Positions 33,212-40,952 of a DNA stretch of 64,000 bases are shown in pieces (the first letter of the stretch is position 1; each line of letters opens with the position of its first letter). The stretch is from Seonamhaeicola maritimus (lineage in GTDB: Bacteria > Bacteroidota > Bacteroidia > Flavobacteriales > Flavobacteriaceae). The stretch is taken from contig NZ_VRKQ01000010.1 of assembly GCF_008056315.1 (NCBI RefSeq), positions 744,001 through 808,000 on the forward strand, read 5' to 3'. Below the pieces are notes generated by a model, which worked only from the letters and a program-made list of their open reading frames with translations, did no database searches and was not told the DNA's origin. The position numbers and the translations under genes were made by a program.

Positions 33212-35410
33212 TCAATGTTCGTTTTTACCAATTAAATTAAAATCTAAATGTTTCTTAACTAAGTCTGTGTTTTTTACTTTAACCACAACTTCATCACCTA
33301 ATTGATATATAGTTTTAGTATTTCTTCCAACCATAGCGTATTGATCTTGATCAAAAGCATAATGGTCGTCTTTCATATCACGAACACTCACCATTCCCTC
33401 ACATTTATTCGAAATTATTTCAACATAAATTCCCCAATCAGTCACACCAGAAATCACTCCTACAAACTCTTGATCTTTATGATCTTCCATAAAACGAATT
33501 TGCATATATTTTATAGAATCTCTTTCAGCTTTAGTTGCTAACATTTCCATATTACTAGAATGTTGACATTTATCTTCATAAACATCTTCATTTGCAGATT
33601 TACCTCCATCTAAATAGTGTTGAAGTAGTCTATGTGCCATCACATCTGGATACCTTCTAATTGGTGATGTAAAATGACTGTAATAATCAAAAGCTAATCC
33701 GTAATGTCCAATATTCTGCGTAGTATATTCAGCTTTACTCATACTTCGAATTGCTAAAGTATCAACTAAATTTTGTTCTTTTTTACCAGCTACTTCTTTT
33801 AATAAATTATTAAGTGTGGCTGATGTAGTTTTTCTGTCTTTAAAATTAAGTTTATAACCAAATCTACTTACTACATTTTGTAATGAAGCTAATTTACTAT
33901 CATCTGGTTCGTCATGAACACGATAAACAAAAGTCTTTTTAGGCGATTGCTTACCAATAAATTCTGACACTTTTCTATTAGCTAATAGCATAAATTCTTC
34001 AATTAATTTATTAGCATCTTTACTGGTTTTAAAGAAAACACCTGCAGGATTATTATGCTCATCTAAATTGAATTTAACTTCAACTTTATCAAATGATATT
34101 GCACCAGAACTCATACGTTTTTTACGCATAATTTTGGCTAACTCATCCATTTTTAAAATAGCATCAGCTAATTTCTGATCGGTTTTATAAGCTTTTCCTA
34201 TTAAAGAAACTTCTGCTGGAATTTGATTTGTTTTAGATTCTATAACCGCCTGTGCTTCTTCGTAAGCATAACGAGCATCACTATAAGTAACCGTTCTACC
34301 AAACCACTGGTTTTTAATTTCAGCCTTATCATTTATTTGAAATACAGCTGAAAACGTATATTTTTCTTCGTGTGGTCTTAGTGAACAAGCATTATTTGAT
34401 AACACTTCAGGAAGCATGGGTACTACCCTATCAACTAAATAAACAGAAGTGGCACGTTCAAAAGCTTCGTCATCCAATACCGTACCTTCTTTTAAATAAT
34501 GAGATACATCAGCAATATGAATTCCTATTTCATACAATCCATTATCAAGCACTTCATAAGATAAAGCATCATCAAAATCCTTAGCATCTTTCGGATCTAT
34601 AGTAAAGGTTAAATCTTTACGCATATCTCTTCGTTTTGCTATTTCTTCTTCTGTTATAGAGGTATCTATTTTATTTGCAAAATCTTCTACTTCATATGGA
34701 AATTCATGTGGCAAACCATATTCTGCAAGAATAGCATGAATCTCTGTATTATGCTCTCCAGGTTTACCAAGTATTTTAACTACTTTACCGTATGGAGAAT
34801 CTGCTTTTTCTGGCCAATCTTCAAGTTTTACTAAAACTTTATCACCATCTTCTGCTTTAAAAGTTTTATTAATTGGTACAAAAATATCTTTGTACATTTT
34901 ATTACTATCTGGTACTACAAAAGCATAATTTGAATTTTTATTAATTTGAATTACGCCAACATACTCGCTTTTTTCGCGCTTAATAATATTGGTAATTTCA
35001 CCTTCTACTTTACCGCGTTTTCTTCGTTTGTAAACGTAAAATTCAACCTCATCACCACTTAATGCTTTATTAATGTTGTTTGAAGCTATAAACACATCTT
35101 CATCAAAATCATCGCATATAACATAACCAGATCCTTTAGCTGATAAATCTAAAATACCCGTGTGATATTCTGTATTAATAATAGCTTTAAACTTACCTCT
35201 GTCTACTTGTTCTATTTCTTGTTTAGCAGCAAGTTTAGCTAAGGTTTTAATAATTTGATTTCTGCTGCTAGCGTCATTTACACCAAGTTTAGCAGCTATT
35301 TGTTTGTAATTAAAGGCTTGGTTTCTATCTTTTTTTAATATACTTAATATTGTATTTGTTAAGTTGGAAATACCTTTCTTTCTGGATTTCCCTTTTCTTT
35401 TTCTTGTCAT
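33212..35410 (-). CDS. rnr: Ribonuclease R
   Basis: 3'-5' exoribonuclease that degrades structured RNA. 732 residues. An N-terminal Lys/Arg-rich stretch and helix-turn-helix-like region (about 20-65) precede two cold-shock OB domains (GYVICDDFDEDVFIASNNIN, YAFVVPDSNKMYKDIFVPIN). The RNB catalytic domain begins near 225 with the metal-binding TIDPKDAKDFDDALSYE and has GIHIADVSHYL, FTSPIRRYPDVMAHRLLQHY. A C-terminal S1 domain (FVGVISGVTDWGIYVEI) lies near 640-715. It is divergent from rpiB across a 625-bp gap. Confidence 0.97.
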   Translation of the reverse strand: MTRKRKGKSRKKGISNLTNTILSILKKDRNQAFNYKQIAAKLGVNDASSRNQIIKTLAKLAAKQEIEQVDRGKFKAIINTEYHTGILDLSAKGSGYVICDDFDEDVFIASNNINKALSGDEVEFYVYKRRKRGKVEGEITNIIKREKSEYVGVIQINKNSNYAFVVPDSNKMYKDIFVPINKTFKAEDGDKVLVKLEDWPEKADSPYGKVVKILGKPGEHNTEIHAILAEYGLPHEFPYEVEDFANKIDTSITEEEIAKRRDMRKDLTFTIDPKDAKDFDDALSYEVLDNGLYEIGIHIADVSHYLKEGTVLDDEAFERATSVYLVDRVVPMLPEVLSNNACSLRPHEEKYTFSAVFQINDKAEIKNQWFGRTVTYSDARYAYEEAQAVIESKTNQIPAEVSLIGKAYKTDQKLADAILKMDELAKIMRKKRMSSGAISFDKVEVKFNLDEHNNPAGVFFKTSKDANKLIEEFMLLANRKVSEFIGKQSPKKTFVYRVHDEPDDSKLASLQNVVSRFGYKLNFKDRKTTSATLNNLLKEVAGKKEQNLVDTLAIRSMSKAEYTTQNIGHYGLAFDYYSHFTSPIRRYPDVMAHRLLQHYLDGGKSANEDVYEDKCQHSSNMEMLATKAERDSIKYMQIRFMEDHKDQEFVGVISGVTDWGIYVEIISNKCEGMVSVRDMKDDHYAFDQDQYAMVGRNTKTIYQLGDEVVVKVKNTDLVKKHLDFNLIGKNEH

Positions 35411-36035
35411 TTAATTTTTGTAATCATTTCTATTTCCGAAGTTACTGGAAATTCTGTTATTAAATAGCACTGTGTTAGGAGAAGATTAGCTATTTATTTT
35501 ATACAAAGCTACACTTTTAATATTTAACCATATTTTCTTAAAGTTAAATTTGAAAAATGAAGGTTATGAACATTATATATTATAATACTATTTTCTTTTA
35601 AAAATTTAAAAAATAAAATGATGGTTATTATAGTGTGTTAATAGCGGTATAACTTTATTAAGCTTTATTTTGATATATGTTTTATAGAATTTTATTGATA
35701 AGTAATTAACAATAATTAATAGGTTAACTACTTAAATTTTAAGCTATTTAATTTTTCTATTAACAGTTGTTCACAACCTAATTAAACAGTTATTTTTTAA
35801 TAAGTATTTAAATTAACATAACTCATAATTATACTTTTTGATACTGATAACTTAACTAAAAATTTATATTAACTTATTTGGATGTTATGTAAATGTTATT
35901 GATTGAAAAAATAATTGAATTATCATTATTTTTCTTTTAAAAAGTAATAAACAGTTATTAACAAGTAATTAATAGCACAGTTCACAATGTTTATAATTAC
36001 TACCTTTGTAAATGTATAAAAACATGAATTGAATT
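35411..36035. other. 625-bp AT-rich gene-free region, candidate replication origin
   Basis: This is the longest gene-free stretch in the window, between the divergent rnr and rpiB genes. It is very AT-rich throughout. It contains several 9-mers one or two bases from the DnaA box TTATnCACA: TTGTTCACA (35767-35775, inside a GTTGTTCACAAC near-palindrome), TTATTAACA (35955-35963), and CTATTAACA with its inverse TGTTAATAG (35758, 35637). The right end carries the rpiB promoter. No open frame, tRNA or terminator was recognised. The origin call is inference. Confidence 0.4.
36001..36008 (+). promoter_or_regulatory. Minus-7 box of the rpiB operon
   Basis: TACCTTTG lies 27 bp before the rpiB ATG at 36036 and fits TAnnTTTG. 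Confidence 0.55.
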
Positions 36036-36470
36036 ATGACTATTTCTATAGGAAACGATCACGCTGGAACAGATTATAAATTTGCTATTAAAGAATATTT
36101 AGAAGTTAAAGGTTTTACAGTTAATAATTATGGAACCGATGCGAATGATAGTGTAGATTACCCTGATTTTGTTCATCCTGTAGCACAAGATGTTGAAAAC
36201 CAAAAAGTAGATTTTGGAATTTTAATTTGCGGTAGTGCTAATGGTGTAGCTATGACTGCAAATAAATACCAAAAAGTACGTGCAGGATTATGTTGGACTA
36301 AAGAAATTGTAGAACTTATTAGACAACACAATAATGCAAATATATTATGTATTCCTGCAAGATATACTGCTATTCCTCAAGCATTACAAATGGTTGAAAC
36401 TTTTTTAAATACTAAGTTTGAAGGCGGAAGACATCAAAATAGAATAGATAAAATACCATTATCGTGTTAA
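36036..36470 (+). CDS. rpiB: Ribose-5-phosphate isomerase B
   Basis: Interconverts ribose-5-phosphate and ribulose-5-phosphate in the pentose phosphate pathway. 144 residues, full length. Marks are ISIGNDHAGTDYKFAIKEYL at the N-terminus, SVDYPDFVHPVAQDV near 45, the catalytic Cys in ILICGSANGVAMTANKY near 68, and HNNANILCIPARY near 106. The CDF transporter gene begins at the next base after the stop, so rpiB heads a rpiB-CDF-ElaA operon. Confidence 0.95.
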   Translation: MTISIGNDHAGTDYKFAIKEYLEVKGFTVNNYGTDANDSVDYPDFVHPVAQDVENQKVDFGILICGSANGVAMTANKYQKVRAGLCWTKEIVELIRQHNNANILCIPARYTAIPQALQMVETFLNTKFEGGRHQNRIDKIPLSC

Positions 36471-37388
36471 ATGGATCATCACAATGGTCATAATCACTCC
36501 CATCATCACAACGACTTAAAAGGACGTAACCTTTTTATTTCCATTTTATTAAATATTCTTATTACAGCTTCTCAAGTTGTAGGAGGTATAGTTTCTGGAA
36601 GTTTGGCTTTATTAAGTGATGCATTACATAATTTTAGCGATGTTCTTTCTTTAATTGTAAGTTATATTGCTAACAAACTAGCAAAAAAGAAAGCATCAGC
36701 TCACCGTACTTTTGGATATAAACGCGCCGAAATATTAGCTGCATTTATAAACGCATCTACTTTAATAATAGTCGCTATTTTATTAATTATTGAAGCTATT
36801 AAAAGGTTTCAAAATCCAGAAGAAATTGAATCTAATCTTGTTATTTGGTTATCTCTTTTAGGTATTGTAGCTAATGGTTTAAGTGTACTTTTATTAAAAA
36901 AAGACTCTGAAGCTAATATGAATATGCGTAGCGCCTATTTACATTTATTAACAGATATGATGGCAAGTGTAGCTGTGTTAATAGGTGGTTTACTTATGAA
37001 GTTTTATCAAATTTATTGGGTAGATAGTGCTTTAACCTTAGCTATAGCTATATATTTAATTTGGATGGGTTATGATTTATTAAAAGACTCAACAAAAGTA
37101 TTAATGTTGTTTACACCAGATTCTGTTCCTATTAAACAGATTGTTAAAGAAATTAATGCCTTTGAAAAGATTAAAAATGTGCATCATGTACATGTATGGC
37201 AATTAAATGAAGAAGAAATACATTTAGAAGCTCATATTGATTTTAATGAGGATATTACTTTATCTCAATTTGATGTTATTTTACGTGAAATAGAAGAATT
37301 TGTTTTTAAACAATACTATATTAATCACGTTAATATTCAACCAGAATTTAGAAAAGATGATGTTAAAGATGTTATTGTTCAAGATTAA
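36471..37388 (+). CDS. Cation diffusion facilitator (zinc-type) transporter
   Basis: 305 residues, inner membrane. The N-terminal MDHHNGHNHSHHHND is a histidine-rich metal-binding tail typical of zinc exporters. Six spans follow from about 20 to 200, with the metal-site motifs LLSDALHNFSDVLSLI in span 2 (HxxxD) and HLLTDMMASVAVLI in span 5 (HxxxD). The cytosolic C-terminal domain (about 215-300) has NVHHVHVWQLNEEEIHLEAH. These residues favour Zn2+ as substrate in proton antiport. It starts immediately after rpiB and ends 3 bp before the ElaA-like gene. Confidence 0.93.
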   Translation: MDHHNGHNHSHHHNDLKGRNLFISILLNILITASQVVGGIVSGSLALLSDALHNFSDVLSLIVSYIANKLAKKKASAHRTFGYKRAEILAAFINASTLIIVAILLIIEAIKRFQNPEEIESNLVIWLSLLGIVANGLSVLLLKKDSEANMNMRSAYLHLLTDMMASVAVLIGGLLMKFYQIYWVDSALTLAIAIYLIWMGYDLLKDSTKVLMLFTPDSVPIKQIVKEINAFEKIKNVHHVHVWQLNEEEIHLEAHIDFNEDITLSQFDVILREIEEFVFKQYYINHVNIQPEFRKDDVKDVIVQD

Positions 37389-37391
37389 TAA

Positions 37392-37835
37392 ATGTTAGAA
37401 ATAAAAACCAAAACATTTAATGAACTCTCTAAACAGGAGTTATATGATTTACTTCAGTTAAGAAGTGAAGTTTTTGTAGTAGAACAAGATTGTGTCTATC
37501 AAGATTTAGATGGAAAAGATCAAAAAGCACTTCATGTTTTAGGTTATAAAAATGATGATTTAGTTGCTTATACACGTATTTTTAAACCAGGTGATTATTT
37601 TAATGAGGCTAGTATTGGTAGGGTAGTAGTTGCTAAAAATCAACGCCAGTTTAAATATGGTTATAGTATTATGGAAGCTTCTATTAATGCTATTAAAGAT
37701 TGTTTTAATGAAAGCAAAATAAAGATTTCTGCACAGTGTTATTTAAAACAATTTTATAATAATATAGGGTTTAAAGAAGTGGGAGAGGAGTATCTTGAAG
37801 ATGATATTCCGCATGTTGGTATGATAAAAAATTAG
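37392..37835 (+). CDS. ElaA-like GNAT N-acetyltransferase
   Basis: 147 residues. Family marks are LYDLLQLRSEVFVVEQDCVY near residue 16, DLDGKDQKALHVLGY near 37, and the acetyl-CoA binding region RVVVAKNQRQFKYGYSIM near 77, followed by AQCYLKQFYNNIGFKEVGEE. Matches the ElaA branch of GNAT enzymes, whose substrates are not known. It is last in the rpiB operon. Its stop overlaps by 4 bp the stop end of the convergent OmpA-domain gene. Confidence 0.9.
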   Translation: MLEIKTKTFNELSKQELYDLLQLRSEVFVVEQDCVYQDLDGKDQKALHVLGYKNDDLVAYTRIFKPGDYFNEASIGRVVVAKNQRQFKYGYSIMEASINAIKDCFNESKIKISAQCYLKQFYNNIGFKEVGEEYLEDDIPHVGMIKN

Positions 37836-38698
37836 TTTTCTTTACCAACATAAGTTATTAGTATTTCAACTCGTCTATCAAATTTTGGATCGCCTCCTAG
37901 TGGAAATTTTCTACGCATACCCATATAACGCATTCGTTTTTTATCAACGCCTTTTTTCGCGAGGTAATCATATACATATTTAGCTCTAGCTTCAGATAGG
38001 TTTCTTTTTTTAGTTTTTCTATCAATAGCATCTCTACTAAATTTAGTACAGCAAACGTGTCCTTGAATAGTGAAGTAAATATCATTTCGTTCTACTAAGG
38101 CTTTTGCAATAGATTCTAAGTTTTTCTTAGAGTTTGTAGAAACTGTAGCATAACCTGTTTTAAACAAAATATTTTCAAAAATAATCTTATCACCAACTTT
38201 AAGTTTTCCTTTAATTTGTATAGGAACACTTTCCTTTATTTCAACTACTTTAGGTTTTTCTTTAACTTTTTCTGGTAATATTGGCGGATTAGGGTTTACA
38301 ATAATTTCTACTTTGCGGTTTAAACCACGAATTTTATTTATGTTTTTTTCTTCAACTATTTTTAATAAAATTTCGCCTTTCCCATCAACATGTGTTATCA
38401 TTTCTTCACTAATTTCATTTTCTGAAAATATATTTTTTATAGCATTAGCACGTTGTTGGGATAATTTTAAATTATATGATGGTGCACCTATGTCATCACA
38501 AAACCCAAAAATAGCTATTGATTTAATCTCTACCTCATTTAAGCTTGAAATAAAGAGTAATAATCTACTTTCTTCAGTTGAAGGAACTTCATATTTATCT
38601 GTATCAAAATAAACCTCATGTGTTAAGTTTTTCTGAGAAAAAACTAACATATTTGATAGTAATTGAAATAATAAAATAAATACAAATGGTTTATTCAT
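37832..38698 (-). CDS. Exported protein with two OmpA-like domains
   Basis: From ATG 38698 the protein is 288 residues, starting MNKPFVFILLFQLLSNMLVF, a signal peptide. A start 18 bp earlier would fall at the predicted transcription start and disrupt the signal peptide. Two OmpA C-terminal-like domains follow with no beta-barrel: the first at about 30-130 (HEVYFDTDKYEVPS, FGFCDDIGAPSYNLKLSQQR, GLNRKVEIIV) and the second at about 155-288 (FENILFKTGYATVS, IQGHVCCTKFSRD, NLSEARAKYVYDYLAKKGV, FDRRVEILITY). Such domains bind peptidoglycan. In the second the usual Asp after GH is replaced by a CC pair. It ends in a 4-bp overlap with the convergent ElaA-like gene. Confidence 0.85.
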   Translation of the reverse strand: MNKPFVFILLFQLLSNMLVFSQKNLTHEVYFDTDKYEVPSTEESRLLLFISSLNEVEIKSIAIFGFCDDIGAPSYNLKLSQQRANAIKNIFSENEISEEMITHVDGKGEILLKIVEEKNINKIRGLNRKVEIIVNPNPPILPEKVKEKPKVVEIKESVPIQIKGKLKVGDKIIFENILFKTGYATVSTNSKKNLESIAKALVERNDIYFTIQGHVCCTKFSRDAIDRKTKKRNLSEARAKYVYDYLAKKGVDKKRMRYMGMRRKFPLGGDPKFDRRVEILITYVGKEN

Positions 38699-38721
38699 AG
38701 TAGGATAAAAAAACAAGTATA

Positions 38722-38729
38722 TAAAGATA
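38722..38729 (-). promoter_or_regulatory. Minus-7 box of the OmpA-domain gene (near consensus)
   Basis: TATCTTTA on the minus strand differs from TAnnTTTG only at the last base and is preceded by TTG with an 18-bp spacer. It supports the ATG at 38698. Confidence 0.4.
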
Positions 38730-38775
38730 CTATTTTTAAAGAATTTACAAGAGAATAACTGTTTTCACCTATAAA

Positions 38776-40410
38776 TTATTTTAAATAACCCACATATGTA
38801 GATTGGTTACTTAATATTTCTGTGGCTTTTTTAATTTTTGGATCATGAATTTTGTAATATTCATACAACCCTTCTCTGTAAACATATCTTTTAACAATTT
38901 CTTCTGTTAACAACTCTAATAAGAAAGTTTTATTTTCTGTGATAACATCTTCTTTTGAACGATTTAAGTTCGAAATTAAGTTGTTAAAATCTTTTTCAAT
39001 ATTGTCATTTAACTCTTCATTAGTGGCTGTTTCAAAGGCTTTAAACAGATCTTTTTCTGTTTTAGTTTTGAATGAAAAATCATTGGTTTTTAAGTATTTT
39101 TTAAAACTTGAAAAATCAGAGTCATTCAGGGTTAAATCATTGACATTACTAAGATTGTTTTTATAAAAATAATCGGTAGCAAAGTTAAAAACTAAGTTAT
39201 CATTTAATATAGCATTAGTAACCGTTGAATTTTTAGAAGCTTCAAAAGTTACATCGGGGTAAACACCTCCACCATCAAAGACTTTACGTCCGTTTTTGGT
39301 TTTAAACTCATTATAATTTTCTTGTTTCACTCGTACCGCTTCACCTTTTTCATCTCTATTCCAATAATCTAATGATTGAATACATCTTCCTGAAGGTGTA
39401 TAATATCTAGAAATAGTAATTTTTACCTGAGTACCATAGGTGAGGGGCTTAGGGCGCTGTACCAAGCCTTTTCCAAAACTTCTAGAACCCACAATTACAG
39501 CTCTATCAAGATCTTGAAGAGAGCCAGACACTATTTCACTAGCCGAGGCACTATTACCATCAATTAAAACAACTAATGGTATTTCTGTATCAATAGGTTC
39601 TGTTTGAGTGTAATAGGTTTTGTTGTACTTTTTTACTTTAGACTTAGTAGTAACTACCAGTTGTCCTTTAGGCACAAAGAGGTTTACAATTTTAATAGCC
39701 TCATTTAATAAACCGCCAGGGTTTCCGCGTAAATCTAAAATAATGCGTTTTGCTCCCTGCGCTTTTAAATCACGTAATGCATAATTAGTTTCTTTATGAG
39801 CTTTACGATTAAACTTACTTAAAACTATATATCCCGTTTTATCGTTTATCATAGAGAAATGAGGTACCGCTTTAATTTCAACTTCAGCCCTTTCAATGGT
39901 GGCTGTTCCTGTTTTTCCTTGGCGTTTATAAGTCACTTCTACTTTAGAACCAGAAGTGCCTTTAAGCAAGTCACCACTATTTGCTTTATAATTTTCAATT
40001 AAGGTATTGCCTACTTTAATAATTTCATCTCCCGCTTTTAAACCAGCTTTATCTGCTGGATAATCTTTATATGGTTCAATAATTACCAGCTTGTCTTTAA
40101 AGGTTTTTACTTTAGCTCCAATACCAGTATAATCTCCAGTATTATTAATTCTGGCAGCTTCCACATCCTGTTCGTTCATAAAATTGGTATATGGATCAAG
40201 GTCTGCTAACATGCTTTTTATGGCAGTATCCATTAAATCGCCAGGATTAGTTTCATCAACATAGTTCATGTTGAGCTCTTTGAAGAGTGTAGTGAAAATT
40301 TCAATCTGCTTTGCAATTTCAAAGAAATCGTTTTTAAAAGCCGTGGTGCTTAAAAAAATAGTTGCAGCTAAGGTTAAAAGCACAAACTTATTTCTAACTA
40401 TTTTTTTCAT
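38776..40410 (-). CDS. S41 family C-terminal processing peptidase (CtpA-type)
   Basis: 544 residues, exported: residues 1-24 are a signal or anchor segment (KFVLLTLAATIFLSTTAF). The N-terminal helical region (about 30-85) has LADLDPYTNFMNEQDVEAA. A PDZ domain at about 90-170 (GIGAKVKTFKDKLVIIEPYK, DEIIKVGNTLIENY) precedes the S41 core, with TGYIVLSKFNRKAHKE, ILDLRGNPGGLLNEA, the catalytic Ser in GNSASASEIVSGSLQD and the catalytic Lys in SFGKGLVQRP. It trims C-termini of periplasmic proteins. The ATG is 18 bp after the rnpA stop, so the two form one unit. Confidence 0.95.
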   Translation of the reverse strand: MKKIVRNKFVLLTLAATIFLSTTAFKNDFFEIAKQIEIFTTLFKELNMNYVDETNPGDLMDTAIKSMLADLDPYTNFMNEQDVEAARINNTGDYTGIGAKVKTFKDKLVIIEPYKDYPADKAGLKAGDEIIKVGNTLIENYKANSGDLLKGTSGSKVEVTYKRQGKTGTATIERAEVEIKAVPHFSMINDKTGYIVLSKFNRKAHKETNYALRDLKAQGAKRIILDLRGNPGGLLNEAIKIVNLFVPKGQLVVTTKSKVKKYNKTYYTQTEPIDTEIPLVVLIDGNSASASEIVSGSLQDLDRAVIVGSRSFGKGLVQRPKPLTYGTQVKITISRYYTPSGRCIQSLDYWNRDEKGEAVRVKQENYNEFKTKNGRKVFDGGGVYPDVTFEASKNSTVTNAILNDNLVFNFATDYFYKNNLSNVNDLTLNDSDFSSFKKYLKTNDFSFKTKTEKDLFKAFETATNEELNDNIEKDFNNLISNLNRSKEDVITENKTFLLELLTEEIVKRYVYREGLYEYYKIHDPKIKKATEILSNQSTYVGYLK

Positions 40411-40428
40411 AGGATAGATATATTTTTA

Positions 40429-40800
40429 TTAGGAAATTTTACTAGAAAACTTATCGAACAATATTTTCATTTTATTTTCTACTAGTGTAAACGTTGGTTT
40501 CTCTTTACCAATGTACAAAATCATAAACGCATATTGTGTTGTAATGTTGTTAAAAAAACCAGCTTTATTTAGTCTGTAAGACTCTCTTAATAAACGTTTT
40601 ATACGATTTCTGTCAACGGCTGTTTTAAAATAACGTTTACTAACAGACACACCCGTTTTAGCAATTACATTGTCATCAAAGGTAGTTTCTAAAAAGACCA
40701 ATCGTAACGGAAAAGCAGAAACAGATTGTCCTTCTGTAAACAGCTGGTCTATTAACTTCTTGCTCTTAAGTTTTTCTTTTTTATTGTAAGTAAAATTCAA
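40429..40800 (-). CDS. rnpA: Ribonuclease P protein component, TTG start
   Basis: Protein subunit that assists the RNase P RNA in tRNA 5' maturation. 123 residues, full length: MNFTYNKKEKLKSKKLIDQL at the start, and the RNR signature in DRNRIKRLLRESYRLN near residue 65. Translation must start at TTG 40800: the frame meets TAA three codons upstream and no ATG or GTG is available before the conserved start. A TACCTTTG box 19 bp upstream fits. rpmH, its neighbour in many bacteria, is not adjacent; the S41 peptidase gene follows in the same unit. Confidence 0.94.
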   Translation of the reverse strand: MNFTYNKKEKLKSKKLIDQLFTEGQSVSAFPLRLVFLETTFDDNVIAKTGVSVSKRYFKTAVDRNRIKRLLRESYRLNKAGFFNNITTQYAFMILYIGKEKPTFTLVENKMKILFDKFSSKIS

Positions 40801-40819
40801 GTAGGTTTATTTAGATATC

Positions 40820-40827
40820 CAAAGGTA
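40820..40827 (-). promoter_or_regulatory. Minus-7 box of rnpA
   Basis: TACCTTTG on the minus strand, 19 bp before the rnpA start codon, fits TAnnTTTG. Confidence 0.5.
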
Positions 40828-40913
40828 ATGAAATAAAAAAATCATTACTAGACCACGCCTTATTTGCTGAACTCCTACATGATAAAAATCATAGTTTTAG
40901 GCCCTATTCAAAA

Positions 40914-40931
40914 TTAACTTAGCTAAGTTAA
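40914..40931. promoter_or_regulatory. Perfect 18-bp palindrome upstream of the ligase operon
   Basis: TTAACTTAGCTAAGTTAA is a perfect palindrome ending 21 bp before the ATG at 40953. No T-run follows, and it lies where a promoter or operator would be, so a dimeric regulator site is the simplest reading. Confidence 0.5.
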
Positions 40932-40952
40932 AGTATATTAAAACATAGGGTT

